Below, in pieces: positions 28,059 through 36,426 of a stretch of DNA of 50,715 nucleotides (position 1 is its first letter; each line of letters begins with the position of its first letter). Position numbers and translations under genes: made by a program. Source of the stretch: Tannerellaceae bacterium (GTDB lineage Bacteria; Bacteroidota; Bacteroidia; Bacteroidales; Tannerellaceae); contig JAISWO010000040.1 in the NCBI GenBank assembly GCA_031271045.1, forward strand, positions 1 through 50,715. The letters run 5' to 3'. The notes under the pieces are model-generated. The model was not told where the DNA came from, ran no database searches, and saw nothing but the letters and a program-made list of their open reading frames with translations.

Positions 28059-28066
28059 CAAATATA
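28059..28066 (-). promoter_or_regulatory. Bacteroidetes -7 box (TATATTTG, minus strand) of the susC-susD operon
   Basis: The plus strand reads CAAATATA, i.e. TATATTTG on the minus strand, about 120 bases upstream of the susC ATG. It implies a long leader that includes the hairpins at 27970-27998. Confidence 0.55.
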
Positions 28067-28142
28067 GTTATTAATCTTAAATCTTCGTTATTAAAGGCTT
28101 TTTTTTGCATGGCAAAGCGAATTTTATCTACTACCCGGCTGG

Positions 28143-28253
28143 TATCCGGATGAACAGAAAGAATACAACAGGCAAATTGCTTCTTTCAGGATAAGGGTGG
28201 AACATGCTATTGCTGCTCTGCATAACTTCAGAATTGAAATTAATCTTTTATGA
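28143..28253 (+). pseudogene. Relic of an IS5-type transposase, C-terminal fragment
   Basis: The plus-strand frame from 28143 reads YPDEQKEYNRQIASFRIRVE followed by HAIAALHNFRIEINLL and a TGA stop at 28251. The R-I-R-V-E-H-A-I block with KEYNR upstream is diagnostic of the C-terminal DDE region of IS5-group transposases. Nothing recognisable remains of the first ~90% of the gene; sequence before ~28140 does not continue the family. A terminator-like hairpin follows at 28308, perhaps part of the same old insertion. Confidence 0.65.
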
Positions 28254-28307
28254 TCCGGTTTTCATGGAAAGAGTGAAATAACGCTCTCTACCTCTATCCA
28301 AACAAGC

Positions 28308-28350
28308 AAGGCTTTGAATATCCCTGAAAATGATAGTCAAAGCCTTTTTT
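28308..28350 (+). terminator. Intrinsic-terminator-like hairpin between the IS relic and array C
   Basis: AGGCTTTGA (28309-28317) pairs with TCAAAGCCT (28337-28345) and is followed by a run of T to 28350. No intact plus-strand gene ends here, so it is probably left over from the decayed insertion or acts on antisense transcription. Confidence 0.65.
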
Positions 28351-28468
28351 GTTCTCTATAATCTTCTCAAAATAACGTGAGTTCGATCTAAGTGTACGAA
28401 GGAGTTTCTGCGCCACTTCGCCCTGCAGATACTCCCCGAAGGCTTTGTCCGGATACGTCAGTATGGTT

Positions 28469-28699
28469 TATACTGACGTCAGTGCGACTTATACTGACGT
28501 CAGTGCGACTTATACTGATGTCAGTACGGCTTATACTGACGTCAGTACGACTTGTACTGATGTCAGTGCGACTTATACTGACGTCAGTGCGACTTGTACT
28601 GATGTCAGTACGACTTGTACTGACGTCAGTATGACTTGTACTGATGTCAGTATGACTTGTACTGATGTCAGTATGACTTGTACTGATGTCAGTAATTAG
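28469..28699 (+). repeat. Array C: eleven 21-bp units centred on the palindrome ACTGACGTCAGT
   Basis: Ten full 21-bp units and an eleventh that keeps 15 bases run from 28469 to 28699; a degenerate unit may precede at 28451-28468. The core is TACTGACGTCAGTGCGAC. Units 1, 2, 4, 6 and 8 keep a perfect 12-base palindrome; the others have TGATGTCA with one central change. Variation between units is confined to the spacer (GCGACT, ACGACT, ATGACT) and to that central base, so the palindrome arms are the most conserved part. One frame would spell a YTDVSAT heptad, but I treat coding as unlikely. It lies downstream of nadB and upstream of the susC promoter. Confidence 0.93.
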
Positions 28700-28774
28700 T
28701 CAATATATGTTGTGGGAAGCTGCCGGAGTAATTGAGCGAAGCAGAAATAGGCGCTTATATTTATCCGTTGAAAC

Positions 28775-30337
28775 TCAATGAGGATAATCCAAGGTATAAT
28801 GCAACCCGCGGCTTTCCTTGCGATCAATAGCTTGGCGCATGATAAGGTAGCCGACATTGATCATATTGCGCAGCTCGCAGATGTCTTTCGAGGCAACGGA
28901 ACGTTTGAAGAGATCTTCCGTCTCTTCATAGTTGATGTCTAAACGTTTCCAGGCGCGTTGCAACCGGAGGTCGGAACGTACGATGCCTACGTAGGTGCTC
29001 ATGATTTGTCCCACTTCCTTGGCGCTTTGCGTGATCAGGACCATCTCTTCGGAAGCCTGCACACCTTCGTCGTTCCAGGCGGGAAGGTTTTCCTGGTACG
29101 TCAGGGAATCCAGCAGTGGAATGCTGTGCCTGGCCGCAGCATCGGCATAAACGACGGCTTCGATCAGCGAATTGGAGGCTAACCGGTTGCCTCCATGCAA
29201 GCCCGTGCAGGAACATTCTCCTACGGCGTAAAGGCGACGGATAGACGAACAGGCGTTCAGATCAACCCATATTCCTCCGCAGAGGTAATGTGCCGCAGGG
29301 GCTACCGGGATGTAGTCTTTGGTTATATCGACTCCTATTTCTAAGCATCGTTTGTAAATAGAAGGGAAATGGGCTTTCGTCTCTTCCGGGTCTTTGTGGG
29401 TGACATCCAGATATACATGTTCATCTCCCCTGAGTTTCATCTCATTGTCGATGGCGCGGGCTACGATGTCGCGCGGAGCCAGCGACAGGCGGCTGTCGTA
29501 TTTCTGCATAAATTCTTTTCCATCCAATGTACGAAGCACTGCCCCATAGCCGCGCATGGCTTCCGAGATAAGAAATGAAGGACGGTCGCCTTCGTGATAT
29601 AATGCGGTGGGGTGGAACTGAACAAATTCCATATCCTTCACCGTTCCTTTGGCGCGATAGACCATCGCAATACCGTCGCCTGTAGCCACCAACGGGTTCG
29701 TTGTGGTCTGATAGACGGCGCCGATACCTCCGGTTGCCATCAATGTGATTTTGGAAAGGAATGTATGAATCTTGCCCGTAGCTATATCCATGATATAGGC
29801 TCCGTAACATTCAATGTCGGGCGTCTGCCGCGTAACGGTTACTCCCAAATGATGCTGTGTAAGTATCTCAATGGCGAAATGATTTTCATAGACAGTGATG
29901 TTGGGATGTTTCCGGACGGCTTTTATCAGACTGGCCTGTATCTCGGCACCGGTGCTGTCTTTATGGTGCAGGATCCGGAACTCGGAGTGTCCGCCTTCCC
30001 GGTGGAGATCGAAGTTGCCGTTATCGTCTTTATCGAAATCAACGCCCCAACTGATCAAATCTCTGATCTGGCGCGGCGCATTCCGAACGACCATCTCCAC
30101 CGCCTCCCGGTTGCTAAGCCAGTCGCCGGCAATCATGGTGTCTTCGATATGTTTTTCAAAATTATCGGTTATCCGGTTTGTCACTGAGGCAATCCCGCCT
30201 TGTGCAAAATACGTATTGGCTTCTTCCAGGTTTGTCTTGGCAATTAAGGCTACATTTCCTTTGTTAGCTACTTTCAGGGCAAAACTCATCCCGGCAATGC
30301 CGGAACCGATCACCAGGAAATCAATTTTATGAACCAT
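28775..30337 (-). CDS. nadB: L-aspartate oxidase
   Basis: This 520-residue FAD enzyme oxidises L-aspartate to iminoaspartate, the first step of de novo NAD synthesis. The FAD-binding Rossmann motif is at the very N-terminus (FLVIGSGIAGMSFALKVA). It is followed by TYFAQGGIASV and the substrate-site stretch HREGGHSEFRILHHKDSTG, both typical of NadB and shared with fumarate reductase flavoproteins. Further signatures are LMATGGIGAVYQTTTNP and ALYHEGDRPSFLISEAMRGYG; the C-terminal helical domain is complete. Length agrees with NadB (about 520-540). It is the last gene of pta-ackA-nadB with an 8-base gap to ackA. nadA and nadC are not in the window. No terminator is visible between its stop and array C. 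Confidence 0.95.
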   Translation of the reverse strand: MVHKIDFLVIGSGIAGMSFALKVANKGNVALIAKTNLEEANTYFAQGGIASVTNRITDNFEKHIEDTMIAGDWLSNREAVEMVVRNAPRQIRDLISWGVDFDKDDNGNFDLHREGGHSEFRILHHKDSTGAEIQASLIKAVRKHPNITVYENHFAIEILTQHHLGVTVTRQTPDIECYGAYIMDIATGKIHTFLSKITLMATGGIGAVYQTTTNPLVATGDGIAMVYRAKGTVKDMEFVQFHPTALYHEGDRPSFLISEAMRGYGAVLRTLDGKEFMQKYDSRLSLAPRDIVARAIDNEMKLRGDEHVYLDVTHKDPEETKAHFPSIYKRCLEIGVDITKDYIPVAPAAHYLCGGIWVDLNACSSIRRLYAVGECSCTGLHGGNRLASNSLIEAVVYADAAARHSIPLLDSLTYQENLPAWNDEGVQASEEMVLITQSAKEVGQIMSTYVGIVRSDLRLQRAWKRLDINYEETEDLFKRSVASKDICELRNMINVGYLIMRQAIDRKESRGLHYTLDYPH

Positions 30338-30345
30338 CCTCTGTT

Positions 30346-31548
30346 TTACTTCTTACTTAATATTTCCATTGTGTCGGAAGCAATCATGTATTCTTCATCC
30401 GTTGGCACGACCATGACGGTCACGCGGCTGTCGGGAGCGCTGATAATCTTTTCTTCTCCACGCATACCGGTGTTCTTTTCATTGTCTAACCGGATGCCCA
30501 TAAATTCCATACCGGAGCATACTACTTCCCGTGTGCTCCATTGATTTTCACCTACGCCTCCGGTAAATATCAGGATATCCAATCCTCCCAAGGCCGCGGC
30601 ATAAGCGCCGATGTATTTCTTGATACGGTAATTATATACTTCCAAGGCCAGAATGGCTCTTTTGTTGCCTTCTGCTACGGCGGCTTCAATCTCCCGCATA
30701 TCGGACGAGATTCCCGAAAGCCCCCATACGCCGCTTTGTTTATTGATGAGGTCGGAGAGGCCTTTTATATCCAAGCCTTCCTTGTCCATAAGATAAATCA
30801 GGGCGCCGGCATCAATGTCGCCGCAACGGGTTCCCATCAATAATCCTTCCACAGGTGTTAGTCCCATAGATGTGTCGACTGATTCTCCGTTTTTAATGGC
30901 CGTAAGCGAGCCGCCATTGCCTATATGGGCTGTAATGATACGCTGCTCTCTGTAAGGCACACCCAATATTTCGCAGGCACGTGCCGACACATACCGGTGG
31001 CTGGTTCCATGAAAACCGTAACGGCGGACACCATAGTTTTTATACATGGAATACGGGACGCCATACATATAGGCATAGTCGGGCATGGTTTGATGAAACG
31101 CCGTATCAAACACTCCGACCTGGGGCGTATGCGGCAGCAAGGCTTGCATGGCGCGGATACCTTTCAGGTTGGGCGGATTGTGGAGAGGCGCCAAGTCGAT
31201 ACATTCGACCATTTTGCCAATGACTTCAGAGGTGATTTCCACACTGCTGCTGAAGGCTTCCGCCCCGTGCACGACACGATGTCCGATGGCGTCGATCTCC
31301 TGGAAAGAACGAATGCATCCGTAGGTTTCATCCTTGAGGATATGAAGGATAAATTCAATGGCGGCCGTATGTTCCGGAAGGTCGTGCTCCAAAGTGATTT
31401 TCCTGCCGTCGGGCAAGGTGAATTTCAGAAACGAACCGGGCAAGCCCAGTTTCTCTACGACTCCCTGCGCCAACGTCTCATGGCTGTCCATGTTGAACAG
31501 TTTGTATTTTACGGATGAGCTTCCGCAATTTAAAACCAATATCTTCAT
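30346..31548 (-). CDS. ackA: Acetate kinase
   Basis: A 400-residue cytosolic kinase that converts acetyl phosphate and ADP to acetate and ATP, the energy-yielding end of overflow and fermentation metabolism. The ASKHA-fold phosphate-1 motif MKILVLNCGSSSVKYKLF opens the protein. Other signatures are GHRVVHGAEAF, GVFDTAFHQTMP, YGVRRYGFHGTSHRYV and the adenosine motif ILIFTGGVGEN near the C-terminus. Length is the family norm. It lies 11 bases downstream of pta and 8 bases upstream of nadB on the minus strand, forming one operon, and works directly with Pta. Confidence 0.97.
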   Translation of the reverse strand: MKILVLNCGSSSVKYKLFNMDSHETLAQGVVEKLGLPGSFLKFTLPDGRKITLEHDLPEHTAAIEFILHILKDETYGCIRSFQEIDAIGHRVVHGAEAFSSSVEITSEVIGKMVECIDLAPLHNPPNLKGIRAMQALLPHTPQVGVFDTAFHQTMPDYAYMYGVPYSMYKNYGVRRYGFHGTSHRYVSARACEILGVPYREQRIITAHIGNGGSLTAIKNGESVDTSMGLTPVEGLLMGTRCGDIDAGALIYLMDKEGLDIKGLSDLINKQSGVWGLSGISSDMREIEAAVAEGNKRAILALEVYNYRIKKYIGAYAAALGGLDILIFTGGVGENQWSTREVVCSGMEFMGIRLDNEKNTGMRGEEKIISAPDSRVTVMVVPTDEEYMIASDTMEILSKK

Positions 31549-31559
31549 TGTTAATCTAT

Positions 31560-32570
31560 TTATTTCGATTTAAGTCCGATAGCCTGATTGGCGGAAATGG
31601 CTACCATTTTATATATATCGTCGGAAGAACATCCGCGAGACAGATCGTTCACCGGGGCAGCCATCCCTTGCAGAATAGGTCCCACCGCCTCAGCGCCTCC
31701 CAAACGTTCAACTAATTTGTATGCTATATTACCTACCTCGAGTGAAGGGAATACCAATACGTTGGCCTTTCCCGCAATAGCGCTGCCGGGAGCTTTCCTT
31801 GCCCCTATTTCAGACACCAAAGCCGCATCGGTTTGCAATTCACCATCAATCTGTATGTCGGGCGCCATTTCTTTTGCCAGGCGAGTGGCTTCGACCACTT
31901 TGTCCACCATTGGATGCGAGGCGCTGCCTTTGGTAGAGAAACTCAGCATGGCCACACGTGGTTCAAAACCGGCTATCGCTCGCGTAGTATGAGCTGTTGC
32001 TACGGCAATCTCGGCCAATTCGGCAGCAGTAGGGTTAGGTATAACGGCACAATCGGCAAAGACAAGCAAACCGTTTTCGCCGTAATGCGAAGCTTTCGTA
32101 AACATCAGGTAGGCTCCGGATACGCTGCTCATGCCGGGCGCTGTCTTGATAATTTGCAGCGCAGGACGCAGGACGTCTCCGGTCGTATTGAAGGCGCCGG
32201 CTATTTCGCCGTCGGCGTCTCCGGCTTTAATCATCAGGCAAGCCAGATAAAGAGGGTTCTCTACTAATTTGGCGGCTTTTTCGGGGGTCATGCCTTTTTT
32301 CTGCCGTAATTGATAGAGCAGGTCTGTATAATCGGCTTTCCGCGGATGGTTGTAAGGGTCTATTATTGTCGCTTTGCCGATGTGTTCCAAGTGCATGGAT
32401 GCGACTGAGTTTTGAATTTCAGAAGGGTTTCCTATCAATAGGATATCTGCTATTTCATCGGCCAGCAGACGATTGGCGGCTATCAGCGTCCGTTCTTCAG
32501 TCCCTTCGGGGAGTACGATGCGTTGTCTGTTAGCTTTAGCACGTGCGAGGATACTTTGTATTAAGTTCAT
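31560..32570 (-). CDS. pta: Phosphate acetyltransferase
   Basis: A 336-residue enzyme exchanging acetyl-CoA and phosphate for acetyl phosphate and CoA. It is the short, catalytic-domain-only form (about 330 residues), lacking the N-terminal DRTGG region of the E. coli enzyme. Characteristic stretches are [57 protein letters not shown] and [11 protein letters not shown]. It heads the pta-ackA-nadB operon, with a -7 box at 32617 and a leader of about 40 bases. Co-expression with acetate kinase is standard; linkage to nadB is less usual. Confidence 0.96.
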   Translation of the reverse strand: MNLIQSILARAKANRQRIVLPEGTEERTLIAANRLLADEIADILLIGNPSEIQNSVASMHLEHIGKATIIDPYNHPRKADYTDLLYQLRQKKGMTPEKAAKLVENPLYLACLMIKAGDADGEIAGAFNTTGDVLRPALQIIKTAPGMSSVSGAYLMFTKASHYGENGLLVFADCAVIPNPTAAELAEIAVATAHTTRAIAGFEPRVAMLSFSTKGSASHPMVDKVVEATRLAKEMAPDIQIDGELQTDAALVSEIGARKAPGSAIAGKANVLVFPSLEVGNIAYKLVERLGGAEAVGPILQGMAAPVNDLSRGCSSDDIYKMVAISANQAIGLKSK

Positions 32571-32616
32571 TTTGGAATGATTTTGTTGTTTTTTATTATC
32601 GCGGTGTATTACCTCG

Positions 32617-32624
32617 CAAAGGTA
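32617..32624 (-). promoter_or_regulatory. Bacteroidetes -7 box (TACCTTTG, minus strand) of pta-ackA-nadB
   Basis: The plus strand reads CAAAGGTA. A TTTG sits 22 bases further upstream on the minus strand (CAAA at 32647-32650), slightly more than the usual -33 spacing. It separates the pta operon from cdaA. Confidence 0.65.
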
Positions 32625-32693
32625 TGAAAATGCAATACCGGGTTTGCAAAACGAGGGGTGTTTTCATAAATGGAGATGCGTCTTTTAGAAGAT

Positions 32694-33479
32694 TTAACAG
32701 AAATCCGAGACTTTCCGTTCTCCGGAAAGGATCTGCTGGAGTTCCTCCGCAGTGATATTACCGGCCAGACGTCCTTGACAGGCAACGGATATTTTCCCCC
32801 GTTCTTCCGACACGATGATAACCAAGGCGTCGGTCTCCATCGACATACCCAGCCCCGAACGGTGGCGCAATCCGAAGTCTTTCGGCAGAACGGCGTGTTG
32901 GGCAACCGGCAGGATACAGCCGGCAGCCTTGATCCTGTTGTCGGAAATAATCATAGCGCCGTCGTGCAAGGGACTGTTCTTAAAGAAAATATTCTCTATC
33001 AACCGGGCATTCACATCGGCATTAAACATCTCTCCCGAATGCTCGTAAACAGTAAGATCCATCTCCTGGCCGATTACAATAAGCGCACCGGTTTTCTTAC
33101 GTGCCATATTCATACAAGCAAGGACAACGGGAGCCACGTATTTATTCTCGTTTTCCGAGTTTTCGTTTTTTCCCTTGAAGATGTTAGAAAAGATTTTCCA
33201 CTGCCAACGCGAACCCAGTGCAAAAAGAAAACGTCGTATCTCGTCCTGAAAAAGAATAATCAGCACCAGAACGCCTACGCTGATAAATTTATCCAGGATA
33301 GCGCCCATCAAACGCATTTCAAACACTTGCGAAACGAGTATCCATACGACAATAAATGCGATGATACCCGTAAAAAGCACAGTCGTGCCCGAAGCTTTCA
33401 TCAGCTTGTATACCTGATACAGAAAAAAGGCTACCAACAGAATATCAATAATGTCTTTTATTCCGGCGTGCATCCACAT
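32694..33479 (-). CDS. cdaA: Membrane-bound diadenylate cyclase (c-di-AMP synthase)
   Basis: A 261-residue CdaA/DisA_N protein that joins two ATP into cyclic di-AMP. Three hydrophobic helices fill the first ~85 residues (DIIDILLVAFFLYQVYKL, VLFTGIIAFIVVWILVSQVF, FISVGVLVLIILFQDEI). The DAC domain follows with the catalytic DGAMII and the RHRSGLGMSMETDALVIIVS motifs intact. In Bacteroidetes c-di-AMP signals in osmotic and cell-wall homeostasis. It is the last gene of a minus-strand run and overlaps the end of folP by 22 bases, the arrangement commonly seen in Bacteroidales. No c-di-AMP phosphodiesterase or YbbR partner is adjacent. Confidence 0.94.
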   Translation of the reverse strand: MWMHAGIKDIIDILLVAFFLYQVYKLMKASGTTVLFTGIIAFIVVWILVSQVFEMRLMGAILDKFISVGVLVLIILFQDEIRRFLFALGSRWQWKIFSNIFKGKNENSENENKYVAPVVLACMNMARKKTGALIVIGQEMDLTVYEHSGEMFNADVNARLIENIFFKNSPLHDGAMIISDNRIKAAGCILPVAQHAVLPKDFGLRHRSGLGMSMETDALVIIVSEERGKISVACQGRLAGNITAEELQQILSGERKVSDFC

Positions 33480-34339
33480 AATGAGTCGCTTTTTGTGTAT
33501 TGTTCAACTAATCGTACCGCTTCTACCGCCTCCCGGACATCGTGCACACGCAGGATATCGGCGCCTTTGAGCAAGGCTAAGGTGTTTAATACGGTCGTCC
33601 CGTTCAGGCTTTCCTCTGAAGTGATATCAAGTGTTTTATAAATCATCGACTTGCGCGAAATACCTACTACAAGGGGACGTTCGAAGAGGGCAAATTCATC
33701 GAGAGAGTGCATCAGCTCAAAATTCTGTTCCGTCGTTTTACTGAATCCGAAACCGGGGTCGAGGATAATGTCGTTCACTCCCAAAAGTTCCAGTTCGTAG
33801 ATTTTGTCGGCAAAGTATTTCCGGATATCCACGATCAGGTGGTCGTAAGTGGTAAACTGCTGCATTGTCAAAGGGGTGCCACGCATGTGCATCAGTATGT
33901 AAGGCGTCTTAAGAGCGGCTATGGCGCGAAACATACCGGCGTCTAATTCGCCTCCGGAAATATCGTTGATAATGGCGGCCCCATATACTTCTACCGAACG
34001 ACGGGCTACGCCGGATCTGAAGGTATCGATCGAAACGATGGCTTCCGGGTAATGTTTATTCACAATCTTCAAGGCAAGGGCCAGCCGTTTCATCTCTTCT
34101 TCTTCCGACACTTCGGCGGCGGCGGGACGGGAAGAATAACCACCGACGTCGATTATCCGTCCGCCTTCTTCCAGAATCGTTTCAATGCGGCTGTGTATTT
34201 CAGTTTCGGTTTGCTTCCGGCTACCGGTGTAGAACGAGTCGGGAGTGACATTCAGTATGCCCATCACCAGCGGGGGGTGGAGAGACATTAAGCTCCCTTT
34301 GATACAGATCCTGTTATTATTCACTTGAGTCACATTCAT
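33458..34339 (-). CDS. folP: Dihydropteroate synthase
   Basis: A 293-residue TIM-barrel enzyme condensing pABA with dihydropterin pyrophosphate in folate synthesis, the sulfonamide target. Signatures in order are VMGILNVTPDSFYTGS (phosphate/pterin loop), RIIDVGGYSSRP, AIINDISGGELD, ILDPGFGFSKT and VGISRKSMIYK. ATG at 34339 is accepted because the preceding ~20 residues (NNNRICIKGSLMSL) resemble the usual N-terminal strand; there is a 2-base gap to the S41 protease gene upstream. It overlaps cdaA by 22 bases, so their expression is tied. Confidence 0.95.
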   Translation of the reverse strand: MNVTQVNNNRICIKGSLMSLHPPLVMGILNVTPDSFYTGSRKQTETEIHSRIETILEEGGRIIDVGGYSSRPAAAEVSEEEEMKRLALALKIVNKHYPEAIVSIDTFRSGVARRSVEVYGAAIINDISGGELDAGMFRAIAALKTPYILMHMRGTPLTMQQFTTYDHLIVDIRKYFADKIYELELLGVNDIILDPGFGFSKTTEQNFELMHSLDEFALFERPLVVGISRKSMIYKTLDITSEESLNGTTVLNTLALLKGADILRVHDVREAVEAVRLVEQYTKSDSLCGCTPE

Positions 34340-34341
34340 TG

Positions 34342-35949
34342 TTAGGAATCTAATCCTTTATTATAGGCAACGGCATCGTTGATGATGCGGAGGGCGGCCT
34401 TATAGCTTTGATTTTCGTCGTTTATGATTTGATAGTAGTCGCTGATGTCGTGCAGATCCCGTGCAATAAGGGCTTTTATCTGGAGTTTGATGAGGGATTT
34501 GGAGTGGTTGTAGGCTTCCGGGTCGAAGGTTATGTCTTCTTTCGTTGCAAGGTCTGTCAATTCTTGCAGGAGTGTTTCCGGAACTTCGAACGATTGTTTG
34601 TATTGGGTTAGTTTCGGATATTTGGAAGTCAGGCGGTCGCGGTTCGTATCCAGATAGTTCATCGCTATCCGGTTAACCAATCCGCTTGCTACCAATTGCC
34701 GGTGGTAGTCCGTATAGGTTGTTGTGTCTATGGGAATGAATATATCGGGCATGATCCCGCCGCCGCCATAGACAGTGCGTTTGCTGATGAGTGTGTTGAA
34801 CTTCAGCGAGTCGGGGAAATGGATACTGTCGGCGCTTATAAATTCGCCACGGTTGTAACGAACGCCCAATTCACGGTTATAGGCTTCCATGTTTCCGTTT
34901 TCATACGGTTTTTGTATGCCCCGTCCGGTAGGCGTATAATAGCGGGATACAGTTAAGCGTATCATAGATCCGTCGGGCAGCGGGATCGGTTTTTGTACCA
35001 GTCCCTTTCCGAAGGTGCGTCGTCCGAGGATAACACCTCTGTCCCAGTCTTGCACGGCGCCGGCCAGTATCTCGCTTGCCGAGGCTGAAGATTCGTCCAC
35101 CATAATCACCAGGCGGCCTTCTTCGAAATTTCCTTTGGAAGTGGCCGTTGCATTTTCGCGCGGCTGGTTATGTCCTTCGGTATAGACGATCAGTTTGTCT
35201 TTATCCAGAAATTCGTCGGCCAGTTCGATGGCGATATTCAGGTATCCGCCTCCATTGCCTTGCAGGTCGAGGATCAGGTGTTTCATTCCTTCCTTTTTCA
35301 GTTTGGTCAGAGCCGTTTGAAATTCTTCCATTGAGGAGGAGGCGAAGCGGCTCAGTTTGATATAGCCGGTTTGTTTGTCGGCCATATAGGCGGCGTCGAG
35401 GCTATAGACGGGGATCTTTCCGCGCGTAATTTTGAAGTCGATCAGTTGGGGTGCTTTGTGACGGAGGACTTTTACCTGCACTTCGGTTCCTTTGGGGCCT
35501 CGCAGACGCCGTTGTATTTCGGAGTTTCTCATTTTCACTCCGGCAATGAGTGTGTCGTCTACCATGATGATGCGGTCGCCGGCCTGCAGGCCGACTTCTT
35601 CCGAAGGGCCTCCGGCAATGACCTGGATGACGTAGAGCGTATCGGTCAGCATATTGAATTGGATGCCGATGCCGTCGAAGTTTCCTTGCAGAGGTTCGGT
35701 GAGTTCTTTTGTCTCTTCCGGGTCTAAATAGTTGGAGTGGGGATCGAGCTTTTCCAGCATACTGACGATTGCGTTTTCGGTCAGCTTCGTTACATTGGTT
35801 GGGTCTACATATAGGTTAGCAATGGCGTAGAGGGACATTGAGAGTTTTCTCGCTTCCTGATTCACCAATTGATTCTGGACCTGATTCTGGGCCTCTGTCC
35901 GGACAAGGGAGCAGAGGATTAGCAGGAGGGGTAATGCAATTTTCTTCAT
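34342..35949 (-). CDS. S41-family C-terminal processing peptidase with PDZ domain
   Basis: A 535-residue periplasmic protease of the CtpA/Prc type. The signal peptide is MKKIALPLLLILCSLVRTEA. An N-terminal helical part leads to a PDZ domain (~80-165: GIGIQFNMLTDTLYVIQVIA, LQAGDRIIMVDDTLI). The catalytic domain has GYIKLSRFASSSMEEF, LDLQGNGGGYLNIAIELAD and the Ser/Lys centre in VDESSASASEILAGA and RRTFGKGLVQ. A C-terminal ~130-residue extension after the catalytic core is typical of the Bacteroidetes subgroup. Such proteases trim or degrade envelope proteins; the substrate here is unknown. It lies 24 bases after coaD in the same direction. Confidence 0.93.
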   Translation of the reverse strand: MKKIALPLLLILCSLVRTEAQNQVQNQLVNQEARKLSMSLYAIANLYVDPTNVTKLTENAIVSMLEKLDPHSNYLDPEETKELTEPLQGNFDGIGIQFNMLTDTLYVIQVIAGGPSEEVGLQAGDRIIMVDDTLIAGVKMRNSEIQRRLRGPKGTEVQVKVLRHKAPQLIDFKITRGKIPVYSLDAAYMADKQTGYIKLSRFASSSMEEFQTALTKLKKEGMKHLILDLQGNGGGYLNIAIELADEFLDKDKLIVYTEGHNQPRENATATSKGNFEEGRLVIMVDESSASASEILAGAVQDWDRGVILGRRTFGKGLVQKPIPLPDGSMIRLTVSRYYTPTGRGIQKPYENGNMEAYNRELGVRYNRGEFISADSIHFPDSLKFNTLISKRTVYGGGGIMPDIFIPIDTTTYTDYHRQLVASGLVNRIAMNYLDTNRDRLTSKYPKLTQYKQSFEVPETLLQELTDLATKEDITFDPEAYNHSKSLIKLQIKALIARDLHDISDYYQIINDENQSYKAALRIINDAVAYNKGLDS

Positions 35950-35973
35950 GACAAATTATGATTCATTTAATGA

Positions 35974-36426
35974 TTATTCTTTTGCTTGGGGGATGAAGGG
36001 GGAGATGTCTTTGCCGTACTTCAGCAGTTCGCGCACGATGCTGGAGCTGATGTGGGTATGTTCGGGTTCGGTGAAGAGGATGAAGGTTTCGATGCCGGTC
36101 AGGTTGCGGTTGATGTCGGCGATACTTTTTTCGTATTCAAAGTCGTTGACGGTACGGATGCCGCGCAGGATGAAGCGTGCGTTCATTTCCTGGGCAAAGT
36201 CGACGGTCAGCGAGTTGTATGCTTCGACGCGCACTCGTGGTTCGCCGGCGTAGAGGCGGCGTATGGTTTCGATGCGTTCTTCGAGGGAGAAATAAGACTG
36301 TTTGTTGTCGTTGATACCGATGGAGATGATGAGTTCGTCCACAAGTCCGAGTCCGCGGGTTACGAGCGAATGATGTCCGATGGTAAAGGGGTCGAAGGTG
36401 CCGGGGAAGAGGGCGATCTTTTTCAT
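35974..36426 (-). CDS. coaD: Pantetheine-phosphate adenylyltransferase
   Basis: A 150-residue nucleotidyltransferase for the penultimate step of coenzyme A synthesis. The ATP-binding motif is [18 protein letters not shown] (T/H-I-G-H at the N-terminus) and the C-terminal ISSSIVREL motif is intact. The [17 protein letters not shown] and [15 protein letters not shown] stretches are characteristic. It overlaps the parE stop by 4 bases and precedes the S41 protease gene, so it is mid-operon. Confidence 0.96.
   Translation of the reverse strand: MKKIALFPGTFDPFTIGHHSLVTRGLGLVDELIISIGINDNKQSYFSLEERIETIRRLYAGEPRVRVEAYNSLTVDFAQEMNARFILRGIRTVNDFEYEKSIADINRNLTGIETFILFTEPEHTHISSSIVRELLKYGKDISPFIPQAKE

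Noticed and set aside
28392-28699. Two overlapping open frames through array C (YTDVSAT heptads)
   Set aside because: Both are by-products of the 21-bp period; the conserved feature is the DNA palindrome, which fits a binding site better than a peptide.
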